Part shown: positions 1 through 8,433 of the stretch, piece by piece
Layout of the letters: each line of letters opens with the position of its first letter
Position numbering within the stretch: the stretch's first letter is position 1
Assembly: GCA_951812315.1 (NCBI GenBank)
Contig: CATOSA010000070.1
Span: 1 to 49,179 of the forward strand
Length of the DNA: 49,179 nucleotides
DNA from: an uncultured Burkholderiales bacterium
GTDB taxonomy: Bacteria; Pseudomonadota; Gammaproteobacteria; Burkholderiales; Eutrophovitaceae
Direction: 5' to 3'
Made by a program: the position numbers and the translations under genes
The notes under the pieces: model-generated
Seen by the model: only the letters and a program-made list of their open reading frames with translations
Database searches by the model: none
Told to the model about the DNA's origin: nothing

Positions 1-1284
1 CTTCATCGCAAGCACGATGATCGCACCGAACAGTGCAATACCTGCCAGAGCAAAGAACGCTGATTCAGTGGAACCGGTAGCAGTGCGGACGCGGCCGATC
101 AGGTCGGGCCCGAAGTAGTCGCCGAGACTGCCAACTGAATTAATCCACGCAATACCGGCTGCGGCAGCTGTGCCGGACAGGAACGCGGTAGGCAACGACC
201 AGAAAGTTGCAACTGTAGACAGCAGGCCGCCTGTTACCAGCGTCAGCCCGACAATCGACGCAACGGGTGCGTTGCCAACAAGCGCCAGAGCAAGCAGGCC
301 GGCCGTTGCGACCAGCATCGAAACTGCAGTGTGCCAGCGGCGCTCACCGGTGCGATCCGAGTTGCTGCCGACGACAACCATGGCAACTGCCGCGATCCCC
401 CACGGAATCATGCCGATCAGACCGACTTTCATGAAGTCGGTCTGATCGATGCCGAGTTCCTGAACGATGGTCGGCATCCAGAAGTTCACTGCATAGAATC
501 CGATATTCACGCACAGGTAGACGATTGCCAATGACCAGACGCGCATGTCATTGAAAGCGTCCAGAAAACGGTGCTTGTGCCCGGAGCGTTGTTTCAAAGA
601 TTCGTCTTCTTGCAGGCGCGTCATGACCAGGTTTTGTTGCTCGGCGTTAAGCCACTTCGCTTGTTTCGGTCCGTTGTCGAGCAGGGCCAGCACCAGAAAA
701 CCGAGTAGTACCGAAGGAATGCCTTCCATCAGAAACAACCATTGCCATCCGCGCCAACCGTTGAGGCCATCCATGTACTGCATGATCGCGCCCGAGAGCG
801 GTGAACCGATTATGTTTGCAATCGCAACGGCGGTCAGGAACAGTGCCGTCACACGAGCGCGCCGAGATGCCGGAAACCAGTAGGTCAGGTACAGGATGAC
901 GCCGGGAAAGAAACCGGCCTCTGCTGCGCCGAGCAGAAAACGCAACGTGTAGAACCAGAACTCGGATTGAACGAACATGAAGCAGCTGGAAATAATGCCC
1001 CACGTGATCATGATTCGTGCGATCCAGATCTTCGCGCCGACTTTCTCGAGAATCATGTTGCTCGGAACCTCGAACACAAAGTAGCCGATGAAAAAGATGC
1101 CGGCACCGAAACCGTAGACGGCGTCACTGAACTGCAGGTCGCTGGCCATCTGAAGTTTGGCGAAACCGACATTGACGCGATCGAGGAAGGCGACCAGGTA
1201 ACACAAAAAAAGAAACGGGACGATGCGCCGAAAAATCCGGCCGTAGGTCGCTTTCTCAAAAGAACGAGAAATCGGGGTGCTCAA
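1..1284 (-). CDS. MFS transporter, anion:cation symporter-like (3' end outside window)
   Basis: Secondary transporter of the inner membrane, probably for an organic or sugar acid. Reading the minus strand from a TTG at 1284 gives an uninterrupted 428-codon frame to the window edge. It has many hydrophobic helices, an early LDRVNVGFA motif typical of the ACS branch (GudP/ExuT/phthalate type), and a charged loop (DGPK-like NGPKQAKWL) between the two halves. The TTG start is chosen because GGAGGAG lies nine bases upstream (1294-1300). Family members are about 430-450 residues, so only the last few are missing. It lies 95 bp after the SDR gene on the same strand, which fits a catabolic operon. 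The substrate cannot be read from the sequence. Confidence 0.85.
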   Translation of the reverse strand, partial: MSTPISRSFEKATYGRIFRRIVPFLFLCYLVAFLDRVNVGFAKLQMASDLQFSDAVYGFGAGIFFIGYFVFEVPSNMILEKVGAKIWIARIMITWGIISSCFMFVQSEFWFYTLRFLLGAAEAGFFPGVILYLTYWFPASRRARVTALFLTAVAIANIIGSPLSGAIMQYMDGLNGWRGWQWLFLMEGIPSVLLGFLVLALLDNGPKQAKWLNAEQQNLVMTRLQEDESLKQRSGHKHRFLDAFNDMRVWSLAIVYLCVNIGFYAVNFWMPTIVQELGIDQTDFMKVGLIGMIPWGIAAVAMVVVGSNSDRTGERRWHTAVSMLVATAGLLALALVGNAPVASIVGLTLVTGGLLSTVATFWSLPTAFLSGTAAAAGIAWINSVGSLGDYFGPDLIGRVRTATGSTESAFFALAGIALFGAIIVLAMK

Positions 1285-1379
1285 CCGAATAGTCTCCTCC
1301 GGAGAGTTAGTCAGGTCTTGCTTTCTGCCTGGATGGCCTTTTTCCTCTTGGATAACCACTTTAGATTACCCCTGAGCCG

Positions 1380-2206
1380 CTACTGGCTCATCACGTATCC
1401 CCCGTTTGGCGAAATCACCTGACCGGTCATGTATTTGGCTTCTTCGGACGCGAGATACACCGCTGCCCATGCGATGTCGTCCACGTCACCAAACCGTCGC
1501 ATCGCTGTCAGGTTTGCGAGTTTTTCGCGCAGCGCCCCTAACGGCGCCGTCATATCTGTGTCGATCCAGCCCGGGGCGATGGCGTTGGCGCGAATCTGGC
1601 GACTGGCGAGTTCCCGTTCCAGTGCTCGTGTTAATCCAAGGATGCCGGCTTTTGCTGCGGAGTAATGCGGCGATGCTTCGCCGCCCGCAGTGCCCATGAT
1701 TGACCCCATATTGATAATGGCGCCACCATTGCGGTTGCGATTCATGATCTTCAAGGCGGCACGGGTACAAAAGAATGTGCCGTTCAGGTGCACGCCGATC
1801 ATTCGGTGCCAGGCCTCATCTGTCACGTCAATCGTAACGTCCAGATGCGTTTCGATCGGTCCACCTGCGGCAATTTCCTCTTGCTGACGCTGCGAGCGCT
1901 CCGTGCGCACCTGCACAAATCAGAATTGCCTTCAAGACCGCTGATACCGGCATTGTTGACAAGAATGTCCAGCTTTCCAACTTGTGCATCGACCGCCTCG
2001 AACATCGCGTTGACTGCTTTCGCGTCGGAGACGTCAGCCGCAAATGCAAGTCCATCGAGCGCCTGTGCGGTCTTGCTCGCAGACGCCGGGTCAAGATCGT
2101 TGATCAGCACCCGTGCGCCTTCTTCGTGATAGCGCGTCGCGATTGCTGCCCCGAGTCCTCGCGCTGCCCCGGTGATGAGCGCAGTCTTTCCTTTCAGTCG
2201 GTCCAT
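1380..2206 (-). pseudogene. SDR-family oxidoreductase, single frameshift
   Basis: Classical short-chain dehydrogenase/reductase, an NAD(P)-dependent alcohol/ketone oxidoreductase. The N-terminal part has the cofactor motif TGAARGLG and the NNAG strand motif. The C-terminal part has the catalytic YSAAK and the usual GQVISPNGGY end. The two parts are in different frames. The break is at the AAA run 1917-1919, and one more base there would restore a protein of about 275 residues. The start at 2206 is preceded by GGAGGA six bases upstream. It stops with TAG and is followed on the same strand by the MFS transporter. Substrate unknown. The lesion is either a sequencing error in a homopolymer or a true loss of function. 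Confidence 0.8.
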
Positions 2207-2268
2207 CTTGTTTCCTCCGTTGCCTTCGCCGGGCTAAAGAGCATCCAGCAGATGCCTGTCTCGATTGT

Positions 2269-2996
2269 CTAGCGCTGCGCCGCTATTGCACGCTGCATGT
2301 TCTGCGAAAGGCGCTCGATCTGATTTCCGTCGGTATCAAAGTTCGCCGGGTCCAGCCACATTTCGAACACCGCTTTCACGACCGGCCAGTCACGATCGAT
2401 GATCGCGTACCACGCGGTATCGCGGTTGCGCTGCCTGTATACGACTGCTTGCCGAAAAATGCCTTCGAACACGAATCCGAAGCGCGCGGCTGCGTTACGC
2501 GAAGGTTTGTTCAGGGAATCACATTTCCATTCGTAACGTCGATAGCCCCACACTTCAAACACCTGGCGCATCATCAGATACATGGCCTCGGTTGCGATAG
2601 CCTTGCCCTGTATCAGTGGCGAAAAATGAATATGGCCAACTTCAATCACCCCGTTTGCGGGATCGATGCGCAGATAGCTGGCGACACCGACAGCCTTGTT
2701 GGTGCTCAGATCGATAACGGTCAAAAAGCATGGGTCATCGCCCAGGCAATTTGAGTCGATCCAGTCACGAAGGTCACTTTCCCGATCGAATGGACCGTAG
2801 GAAGATACGTCCAGTTGCCGCCGCTATCCAGCGAGAAAGCCTCGAAGAGATCTCTCGCATGACGCTCGCTGTCGATCGGTTCGAGCCGGCACATTCTGCC
2901 CGTCAACTGTGCTCCGCGGGGATGTTCGCATGGCGTCCAGTCGGGTAGCGCAAATCCGATGGTTTGCCCGAATTCATTGCTTGTTTCACTCATATC
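2269..2996 (-). pseudogene. GNAT-family N-acetyltransferase, single frameshift
   Basis: Acetyl-CoA-dependent acetyltransferase of the RimJ/RimL-like type. The N-terminal part carries GRMCRLEPID and HARDLFEAF. After a frame change the protein continues through VGVASYLRIDPANGVIEVGHI, IQGKAIATEAMYLMM (acetyl-CoA binding) and NKPSRNAAARFGFVFEG, which is typical of RimL-like enzymes acting on small molecules or protein N-termini. The break is at the GG pair 2800-2801, where one extra base restores a protein of about 240 residues. The start at 2996 is chosen because AGGAAC precedes it and the sequence upstream is not protein-like. It is divergent from the aldolase at 3200. Confidence 0.8.
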
Positions 2997-3199
2997 TTGT
3001 TCCTGAAAGCGCCGTAATGGATAAACAACCCGAGAAAGGCTTGCAACCCTATCGCACGTATTGAGATTCTGGAAGTGGTCAAGGATATACCGGGCCACCA
3101 TTCATTGCGTGCATGCTATCGTATTACTCGCACCAACAAAGCGCCGGAAGCGGACCACATTCACGTTTGTGAGCACTGAGACTAAAGGAAGCGAACCGG

Positions 3200-3955
3200 A
3201 TGAACCCCCTCAAGGAAAAAGTAAAATCTGGCAAGACCGTATTGGGTGTTCTGGCCACGATCCCGAATACCCAGTTCGCGGCGACGCTGGCCCGCACGGG
3301 CATTGACTGGATGATGATCGACATGGAGCATGGTCCGATCGACATTGCATCGGCTCAATCGATGATCACTGCTACGGCCGGCACCGACTGTACGCCTGTT
3401 GTGCGGGTTCCGGTGATTGATCCGGTTCCCGTCAAGCAGGTCCTTGATGCGGGCGCTTTCGGCGTGATCTTCCCGACAGTGACGACTGCCGCGGAGGCAG
3501 AATTGGCCGTCAGGAGCATGCGTTACCCGCCTGAAGGTATCCGCGGTGTTGGGCCAATCCAGGCTTCTGTCAGATGGAACTTGTCGATGGGCGAATACAT
3601 CGAAAAAGCCAATGACAACCTGTTGACCATTGTGCTTATCGAGCATATCAAGGCGGTGGAAAACATCGATGAGATCCTGGCGGTGCCAGGGATTGACGTG
3701 GCAATGATTGCCCCATTCGACTTCTCGGCATCCATGGGCATTACCGGTCAACTCGATCATCCGGATTTTGTCGCCGCACTTACCAAAGCAGAAAACGCCA
3801 TTCTCAAAAGCCGTATCGCGCTTGGCGGACTTGGCCAATCACCGGAAAACACCAATGCGTTGATCAAGAAGGGCTACAGGTTTTTCGTGCTCACTCACGA
3901 CGGCGCCCTGATCGAGTCCGCCGTTGCAAACTTTACAGATAATATTGAGCGGTAA
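3200..3955 (+). CDS. HpcH/HpaI-family class II aldolase
   Basis: Metal-dependent pyruvate aldolase that cleaves 2-keto-3-deoxy or 4-hydroxy-2-oxo acids to pyruvate plus an aldehyde in the cytoplasm. The 251-residue length is normal. Family marks are DWMMIDMEHGPID near residue 37, VVRVPVIDPVPVKQVLDAGAFGVIFPTV, RYPPEGIRGVGP, and IEHIKAVENIDEILAVPGIDVAMIAPFDFSASMG, which supplies the metal-ligand acids. AAGGAAG precedes the ATG. A transporter, dehydrogenase and aldolase side by side suggest catabolism of a sugar acid or aromatic breakdown product. The exact substrate (HpaI, RhmA or GarL type) is not decided by the sequence. Confidence 0.92.
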   Translation: MNPLKEKVKSGKTVLGVLATIPNTQFAATLARTGIDWMMIDMEHGPIDIASAQSMITATAGTDCTPVVRVPVIDPVPVKQVLDAGAFGVIFPTVTTAAEAELAVRSMRYPPEGIRGVGPIQASVRWNLSMGEYIEKANDNLLTIVLIEHIKAVENIDEILAVPGIDVAMIAPFDFSASMGITGQLDHPDFVAALTKAENAILKSRIALGGLGQSPENTNALIKKGYRFFVLTHDGALIESAVANFTDNIER

Positions 3956-3963
3956 CGCGCTCC

Positions 3964-3989
3964 AAAGGGCCAGAGTCCGCTGACCCTTT
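3964..3989 (+). terminator. Hairpin after the aldolase gene, candidate terminator
   Basis: AAAGGGCCAG (3964-3973) pairs with CTGACCCTTT (3980-3989) with one mismatch, around a six-base loop. It begins 9 bases after the aldolase stop. The downstream T-tract is poor, so Rho-independent termination is likely but not certain. Confidence 0.5.
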
Positions 3990-4504
3990 CGACGACCTCG
4001 GCTCCGAAGTAAAGACCGCCGCGCCAGGAGTCGCGACCCGGTATCGATGTGCGCACGACGGTCGCGCGGCGTTGCGGTAGCCAGGACCGAACCCGGTGCG
4101 GTCTGCCGCGTGAGGACAGAGCAGAGAGCGCGGTAGCCGCATTTCAGCAGTTTCAGGCAGCCCGGTCATATCACTTCATACATTCTTAAGACACACCAGT
4201 TAAGGCTGCACGCGACGTTTCCTGTATCTGCGGGCTGATCGTTCATCGGACTGTCCGGCGAAGTTCGATCGTGATTGCAGTCCGATGGATGGTCCCGTCA
4301 TTGCTTTGTCTCAGAAGCAGCAAACCGAGGAACTTGTCGAATCCCTTTTGACACAAGCGGTGTTTTGAGATCGGTCTATCCGTGTCTCAAGTCGCGAGTG
4401 TGAAGGAATTCGATCTGTTTAATACGGCCCCGCTTAACCACGATTGTCCGATCCGGGCGAAGCTTCGAAGACGACGGATTCCGTAAACAACAAAACTGCA
4501 ACTT
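3990..4504. other. Gene-free spacer before the motB-like gene
   Basis: About 515 bases without a convincing coding frame. The only structure I see is a perfect 10-bp inverted repeat (listed separately). A TTGACA hexamer at 4348-4353 has no good -10 partner, so I cannot place a promoter. Confidence 0.5.
4244..4287. repeat. Perfect 10-bp inverted repeat, 24-nt loop
   Basis: CATCGGACTG at 4244-4253 and CAGTCCGATG at 4278-4287 are exact reverse complements. They lie about 220 bp upstream of the motB-like start. It could be a leader hairpin, an operator or a leftover of a mobile element. No T-run follows it. Confidence 0.5.
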
Positions 4505-6026
4505 ATGTTTTCCGCACAAGGCGAAACAAACAAATCGAAAACCACCGAAGCTCTCATTCCGATGGTCGACTTGTTCGCCGTGTTGGCGATCGTGTTCATG
4601 ATTTACTCAAGCGATGAAATCATTGCCTCGCAAGAGAAAAGTCAGGAGACCATTGAGAAGATTGCTGCAGATTATAAGAAGCTGCAGGAAGAGGTTGCCG
4701 CAGCCGAACAAGCCCGGCAGGAGCGACGAGAGCTTTTGACAAACAGTGCCGTAAAATCGCTGGATCAAATCGAAGCAGAGCGAGAGCAGAAGGCAAAGGA
4801 CTTGGTCGCGCAATTCACCGAAATGCTAGCCCAGCAACAAAGCCAGGCGGCGATCGAGTATGAGCGAGTCGTCGCCAAATTTGAAGCTGAGCACGAAGAC
4901 GAGGTCAAAAAGCAGGAGACCGAGGTTGAAGAACAGAAGCAAGCAGAACTGAAAACCAAAGTCGCCGAGCTGGAGCAGGAAAAGGAAGCAGAGGTAACGA
5001 CGGCCAAAGAACAGTTCGAGCAAGCCATTACGGCCAAAGAGGCGGAAGCGGCGAGAGAACTCGAGCGGCAACAAAAGGAAAAGGAACAGGCGCTAGCCAA
5101 GGCGGAGCAGGAACGCGCCGAGGCTCTGGAACAGCAAAAGGCCGAGCTTGAAGCGCAGAAACTGGCTGCGGCTGACGCGGCAGCACAGGCCGCCGCGGAC
5201 GCGGCCAGGCAGCAGGCAGCTGCAGAAGCTGAACAGGCGTTGGCGCAAGAGCTGGCTGCCCAGCAAGAGCGGCTCGAGGCGCAAAATGTACAGGAAACAA
5301 AGCGTGAATTCCTGCAGGCGGCCAAGGACCAGGCCAAGGTGGAAGTCGAAGCCGAACACGCGCAGGAACTGGCGCAGCAGTTGGCCCAGCTCGAGGCAGA
5401 AAAGGATGAGGAACTGCAACCGTTTCTCGAAGCGGAGCAGGCCAGGAAAGAGGCTGAAAAAGTCAGGGAGCAAATCGTCGACAACCTTCTTGAGAACTTT
5501 AAGGACTCCGATAGCGGAGACGTGGATATCGACCAGAAGACCGGCAAGGTCAGGATCAACTTTCAGGAATCCTACTTCGTGCGCGGATCCGCCGAGCTCT
5601 CGGACAGTATGAAAGATCTGCTGCGGGAGATGATTCCCAGGTATGCAAAAAGCATATATGAGAATGAGGGCGCAGCCAAACAGGTTGAGTCGCTCAAGAT
5701 TTCCGGATTGACATCGCCCGTATTCAGGGGCCGCTATTTCGACATCAACGATACCTCTCCCGAAGGGGAAGAGGCGCGTGAACAACTTGAAGTTGAGTAA
5801 CGATCGCGCGCTCGCCATGTACACCTTCATCTTTAATAGCGATGAAATGGGTGATTACGAGTATCGCGCCGACTTGAAAGCGGATCTTGGTGTTGAAGCG
5901 CTGGGATACCGTTCTGCAACGCCCGTCCCCAGTGAACTGGTTGGCAAGAGGGCAGCCTGTATCGAGTACGACTGCAAGAAAGAGCAGGCGTCCATTCTGG
6001 AATTCCGGCTGTATTCGGAAAATTGA
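4505..6026 (+). pseudogene. MotB-like protein with long coiled coil and OmpA-like C-terminus, frameshift near its end
   Basis: Stator-like subunit predicted to form an ion channel with the MotA-like protein encoded next. A short cytoplasmic N-terminus is followed by one membrane helix (about residues 17-37) starting MVDLFAVLAIVF. Asp22 sits where MotB/TolR/ExbD carry their essential proton-binding Asp. Residues about 40-330 are an uninterrupted Glu/Gln/Ala/Lys-rich coiled coil, far longer than the MotB linker. The C-terminus is OmpA-like: a FVRGSAEL strand, a degenerate GLTSP where GHTD is usual, and NNLKLSNDRALAMY matching the peptidoglycan-contact helix. A net +1 shift at about 5765-5777 splits this domain. 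The first frame stops at 5800, the second runs from 5778 to 6026, and together they give about 507 residues. No clear ribosome site precedes the ATG. Confidence 0.75.
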
Positions 6027-6066
6027 AAACCCACATTAATCCGTAGTTCCGGATTAGGGAGCAACA

Positions 6067-7041
6067 ATGTTCAAGTATGTATTTTTGGTGTTTAGCGCAG
6101 CGGCAGTGTATTTCCTGTTCTTCTTTGAAATGCAACTCACCAATCAAATAATCGGAAGGTTCTTTATCGGATCGATCTTCTTTTGCTTTGTCGTATTTTG
6201 CATTTTCAAGTTTGGGTTGCACTACAAGATTGCGTCGCTAAACAGGTTCGCGACGGCGTTCTATTACGCGGTTTTCGAATACAAGAAAGTGCAGACCACG
6301 CCTTCGGACTTGCCTTTCGTAGATAGCGTGCGCGAGCAAACCGAAGTTGCTCTTGCCGCAAATTTTGACCCGATGTTATCGGCGTCCAAATTGGCCATTC
6401 CGGTTTCGCTGTATTCGGGGAAGGATCGCTATCTTGAGGAACTGCGGGCCAAGATCAAGGCGGCCGAAGAGCTCAAGCTCAACGCGCGCAAACTCGATAC
6501 CAAAGCCAACATCTTGCTGGAGAAAACACAGGAAGACCTGGTGGAGAAAAAGCTGGTCAGCGGCGAGAAGCCCAAGCTGCTGGACAGATGGTTCGATATG
6601 GTCAATGGCGTGGCTGCGATTATCGACTTGACCACCAACGAGCTGAAAGATCAGGGATACCGGCAGGCGCCAGACTACGAAATTATCTCGCGTATCGCAC
6701 TGGACCGAAATCCGCACTTTGCGACGACCTACAAGTTCTTCGAATCGGAGGACATTGGCGGACTCCTGGGCCGCGCGCCATTCATGATCATTTTGCTCGG
6801 AATCATCGGCACTTTTGCGGGATTTTATCTGGCACTGAGTCAGGGTGGAGATATCAAGGCGGGTGCTTCCGTGGCAATCGTCAGCTCACTGGTTGGTCTG
6901 CCTACTTCGCTGGTGATGGAATACATAAACACCTTGTTTCCGGATCAGGGCCGATATCAACGCGCGTTTCACACGTACAAGGTCGCGCTGGAGATGCTGT
7001 TCAATCACGAGCAGGAGCTTTCAGCCATCAGGCAGGATTGA
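6067..7041 (+). CDS. MotA/TolQ/ExbB-like proton-channel protein
   Basis: 324-residue inner-membrane protein. Two hydrophobic helices are close to the N-terminus (about 3-20 and 32-50). A charged, partly coiled cytoplasmic segment of nearly 190 residues follows. Two further helices hold the family signature: LLGIIGTFAGFYLALS (about 243-258) and AGASVAIVSSLVGLPTSLV (about 268-286), matching the GLLGTV...ALxxTAxGL pattern of MotA/TolQ/ExbB. It starts 41 bp after the motB-like gene, with GGGAG just upstream of the ATG, so the two are an operon. Known partners of this fold convert proton or sodium flow into rotation or force. No flagellar, Tol-Pal, TonB or ZorC/D gene is near, so its task is unknown. 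Confidence 0.85.
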   Translation: MFKYVFLVFSAAAVYFLFFFEMQLTNQIIGRFFIGSIFFCFVVFCIFKFGLHYKIASLNRFATAFYYAVFEYKKVQTTPSDLPFVDSVREQTEVALAANFDPMLSASKLAIPVSLYSGKDRYLEELRAKIKAAEELKLNARKLDTKANILLEKTQEDLVEKKLVSGEKPKLLDRWFDMVNGVAAIIDLTTNELKDQGYRQAPDYEIISRIALDRNPHFATTYKFFESEDIGGLLGRAPFMIILLGIIGTFAGFYLALSQGGDIKAGASVAIVSSLVGLPTSLVMEYINTLFPDQGRYQRAFHTYKVALEMLFNHEQELSAIRQD

Positions 7042-7044
7042 AGA

Positions 7045-7119
7045 ATGGAAGACAAACTGCCGAAGCCTTACGAGGCTGGATATGGTGATGCCTCAGAAAT
7101 TCCCAGGAAACCGAATTAG
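7045..7119 (+). CDS. Possible 24-residue microprotein downstream of the motA-like gene
   Basis: An ATG three bases after the motA-like stop opens a 24-codon frame ending in TAG. It begins MEDKLPKPYEAG and is hydrophilic and proline-rich. AGGA seven bases upstream could serve as ribosome site. Immediate coupling to the channel gene is the only support. It could be chance, since no family is recognisable at this length. Confidence 0.3.
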   Translation: MEDKLPKPYEAGYGDASEIPRKPN

Positions 7120-7439
7120 CGCCTGAATTCGCGCTTCACGCATGTCGAATTGCGAGGCATCGGACGATTCGCGACTCGGCGACCAGCGCTGTTGAGCAGC
7201 GCAAGGCTACAGCCCGCGTTCTGCCCCCGATAGGATCAGCCAGTTTTCCTTTGTGTCCCGTTCCCGGCTGATTGCCCCGAGCGGCTTGATTGCACTGCCA
7301 AACCAGTGCTAAGCCTTGGAAAATATGGAGGAAAACGTCTGTTCGCGCCTTTTGTTCCCGGGACGGAACATCTGTATTGACAATCATTCTCATTATGATT
7401 TAGGCTTGCAATTCGTCTTCTCGATGAGGCTCATGGGAC
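7120..7439. other. Intergenic region upstream of bfd, with hairpin and promoter
   Basis: No coding frame is convincing here. It holds a stem-loop at 7283-7315: GGCTT pairs with AAGCC outside, and GCACTG pairs with CAGTGC inside around CCAAAC. This may end the motor-type operon. The Fur-type promoter follows. Confidence 0.5.
7377..7406 (+). promoter_or_regulatory. Fur-box-like operator over the bfd promoter
   Basis: TTGACA at 7377-7382 is a consensus -35 box. A weak -10 (TAGGCT, 7401-7406) follows after 18 bp. Positions 7379-7397 match the 19-bp Fur consensus at 14 of 19 places, counted by eye. Fur-Fe(II) binding there would cover the promoter and repress bfd when iron is plentiful, the known control of bfd. 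Confidence 0.65.
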
Positions 7440-7643
7440 GTGTACGTTTGTGTCTGCAATGGAATAACCGAGAATCAGATTCGCGACGCTGTGTGCGGTG
7501 GCGCGGATACGTTGCATGAGCTGAGCTCCGAACTTGGTGTTGCAACCTGTTGCGGGCGCTGCGCTGAATGCGCACAGCAAGTCATCGTCGAAGCGCGCGC
7601 GGCAACCGGCTCTTTGTTTGAGCCGTTAACTGACACCGCCTAA
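7440..7643 (+). CDS. bfd: Bacterioferritin-associated ferredoxin
   Basis: A 67-residue [2Fe-2S] protein that docks on bacterioferritin and passes electrons to its haem, releasing stored iron into the cytoplasm. It begins MYVCVCNGIT and has Cys4, Cys6 and the second pair in ATCCGRC, the arrangement of Bfd. The length is typical (about 64-70). The start is a GTG, chosen because the family always begins MYVC. It lies 99 bp before bfr and just downstream of a Fur-box-like promoter, so low iron should induce it while bfr has its own promoter. Confidence 0.93.
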   Translation: MYVCVCNGITENQIRDAVCGGADTLHELSSELGVATCCGRCAECAQQVIVEARAATGSLFEPLTDTA

Positions 7644-7694
7644 GCATTTACAAGCCAGTCTTCTGGCACTCGCAAACCAGCCTCACAAAATAGC

Positions 7695-7720
7695 GACGCA
7701 AGGGTACGTATAATTGCGTC
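7695..7720 (+). promoter_or_regulatory. Promoter with 7-bp inverted repeat before bfr
   Basis: GACGCAA (7695-7701) and TTGCGTC (7714-7720) are perfect inverted repeats spaced by 12 bp. A consensus TATAAT at 7709-7714 lies between them. A dimeric repressor bound here would block the -10. The regulator is not identified. Confidence 0.5.
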
Positions 7721-7742
7721 TTTCTTTGCGTGAGGTACTGTC

Positions 7743-8213
7743 GTGCGTGGTGATGCCAAGGTTATCCAACATCTCAACAAGATTCTGAAAAACGAACTGA
7801 CTGCGATTAATCAGTATTTTCTGCATTCGCGGATGTTTCGCAATTGGGGGTTGGGGCGACTCGCGGAATATGAGTACAAGGAATCAATTGACGAGATGAA
7901 GCACGCAGACAGCCTCATCGAGCGCATATTGTTTCTGGAAGGGCTGCCCAACCTGCAAGACCTTGGCAAGTTGCTCATAGGAGAGAATTTGCAGGAATGT
8001 ATTAGCTGCGACTTGAAACTCGAAATGCAGGCGCACCCGGCGCTCAAGGAGGCGATTGCGTATTGCGAGTCGGCGAACGACTACGTTTCCAGAGAGTTGT
8101 TCGAAGACATTCTGCAAAGCGAAGAAGAGCACATCGACTTTCTCGAAACGCAGCTTGAGTTGATCGACAAGGTCGGAATCGAAAACTACACGCAGTCCCA
8201 AATGGGCGAATAA
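7743..8213 (+). CDS. bfr: Bacterioferritin
   Basis: Haem-containing iron-storage protein that forms 24-mers in the cytoplasm and oxidises Fe(II) to a ferric core. All ferroxidase ligands are present: Glu18, Glu51, His54, Glu94, Glu127 and His130, with Tyr25. The haem-ligating Met52 (DEMKHAD) makes it a Bfr rather than a plain ferritin. The 156-residue length is standard. The GTG start is chosen because it gives the usual spacing to Glu18. It is paired with bfd upstream and transcribed from a probable separate promoter at 7709. Confidence 0.95.
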   Translation: MRGDAKVIQHLNKILKNELTAINQYFLHSRMFRNWGLGRLAEYEYKESIDEMKHADSLIERILFLEGLPNLQDLGKLLIGENLQECISCDLKLEMQAHPALKEAIAYCESANDYVSRELFEDILQSEEEHIDFLETQLELIDKVGIENYTQSQMGE

Positions 8214-8332
8214 TCCCCGCTACAGCCAATCGATACGAGCCAATCGATTTGCGTCAGTGGCGCGCTCCGTTTACTTCGCGCCGCCGAACTTTCTCCGGAA
8301 GGCATCACGACAGTTGAAGCGGATGGGGTAAA

Positions 8333-8357
8333 GGCAGGCTACGTTTCGTGGCCTGCC
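8333..8357 (+). terminator. Stem-loop between convergent bfr and SDR genes
   Basis: GGCAGGC (8333-8339) and GCCTGCC (8351-8357) form a perfect 7-bp stem around an 11-base loop. It lies between two convergent genes, where a bidirectional terminator is expected. T-richness on either side is weak. Between it and bfr an 11-bp direct repeat, AGCCAATCGAT, occurs twice (8224 and 8238). Confidence 0.45.
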
Positions 8358-8433
8358 CCATATTCTTCTGTGCGCAGGAAACGGGCGCCAGCCTCAACAA
8401 GAGCGGCGCTCGACTGAAGTTCTCACGCTCGAT

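Noticed and set aside
4765..5559. 264-codon Ser/Cys-rich open frame on the minus strand inside the motB-like gene
   Set aside because: It is the reverse complement of the repetitive Glu/Ala/Gln-coding coiled coil; its composition (runs of S, C, A) is typical of such shadows.
4505..7041. Classification as a Zorya defence system
   Set aside because: Only a motor-like pair is present; no ZorC, ZorD or ZorE-like gene follows, gene order is reversed (B before A), and the MotB-like coiled coil is not a Zorya feature.
7136..7393. 85-codon minus-strand frame before bfd
   Set aside because: It covers the promoter and hairpin region, has no ribosome site and no family-like sequence.
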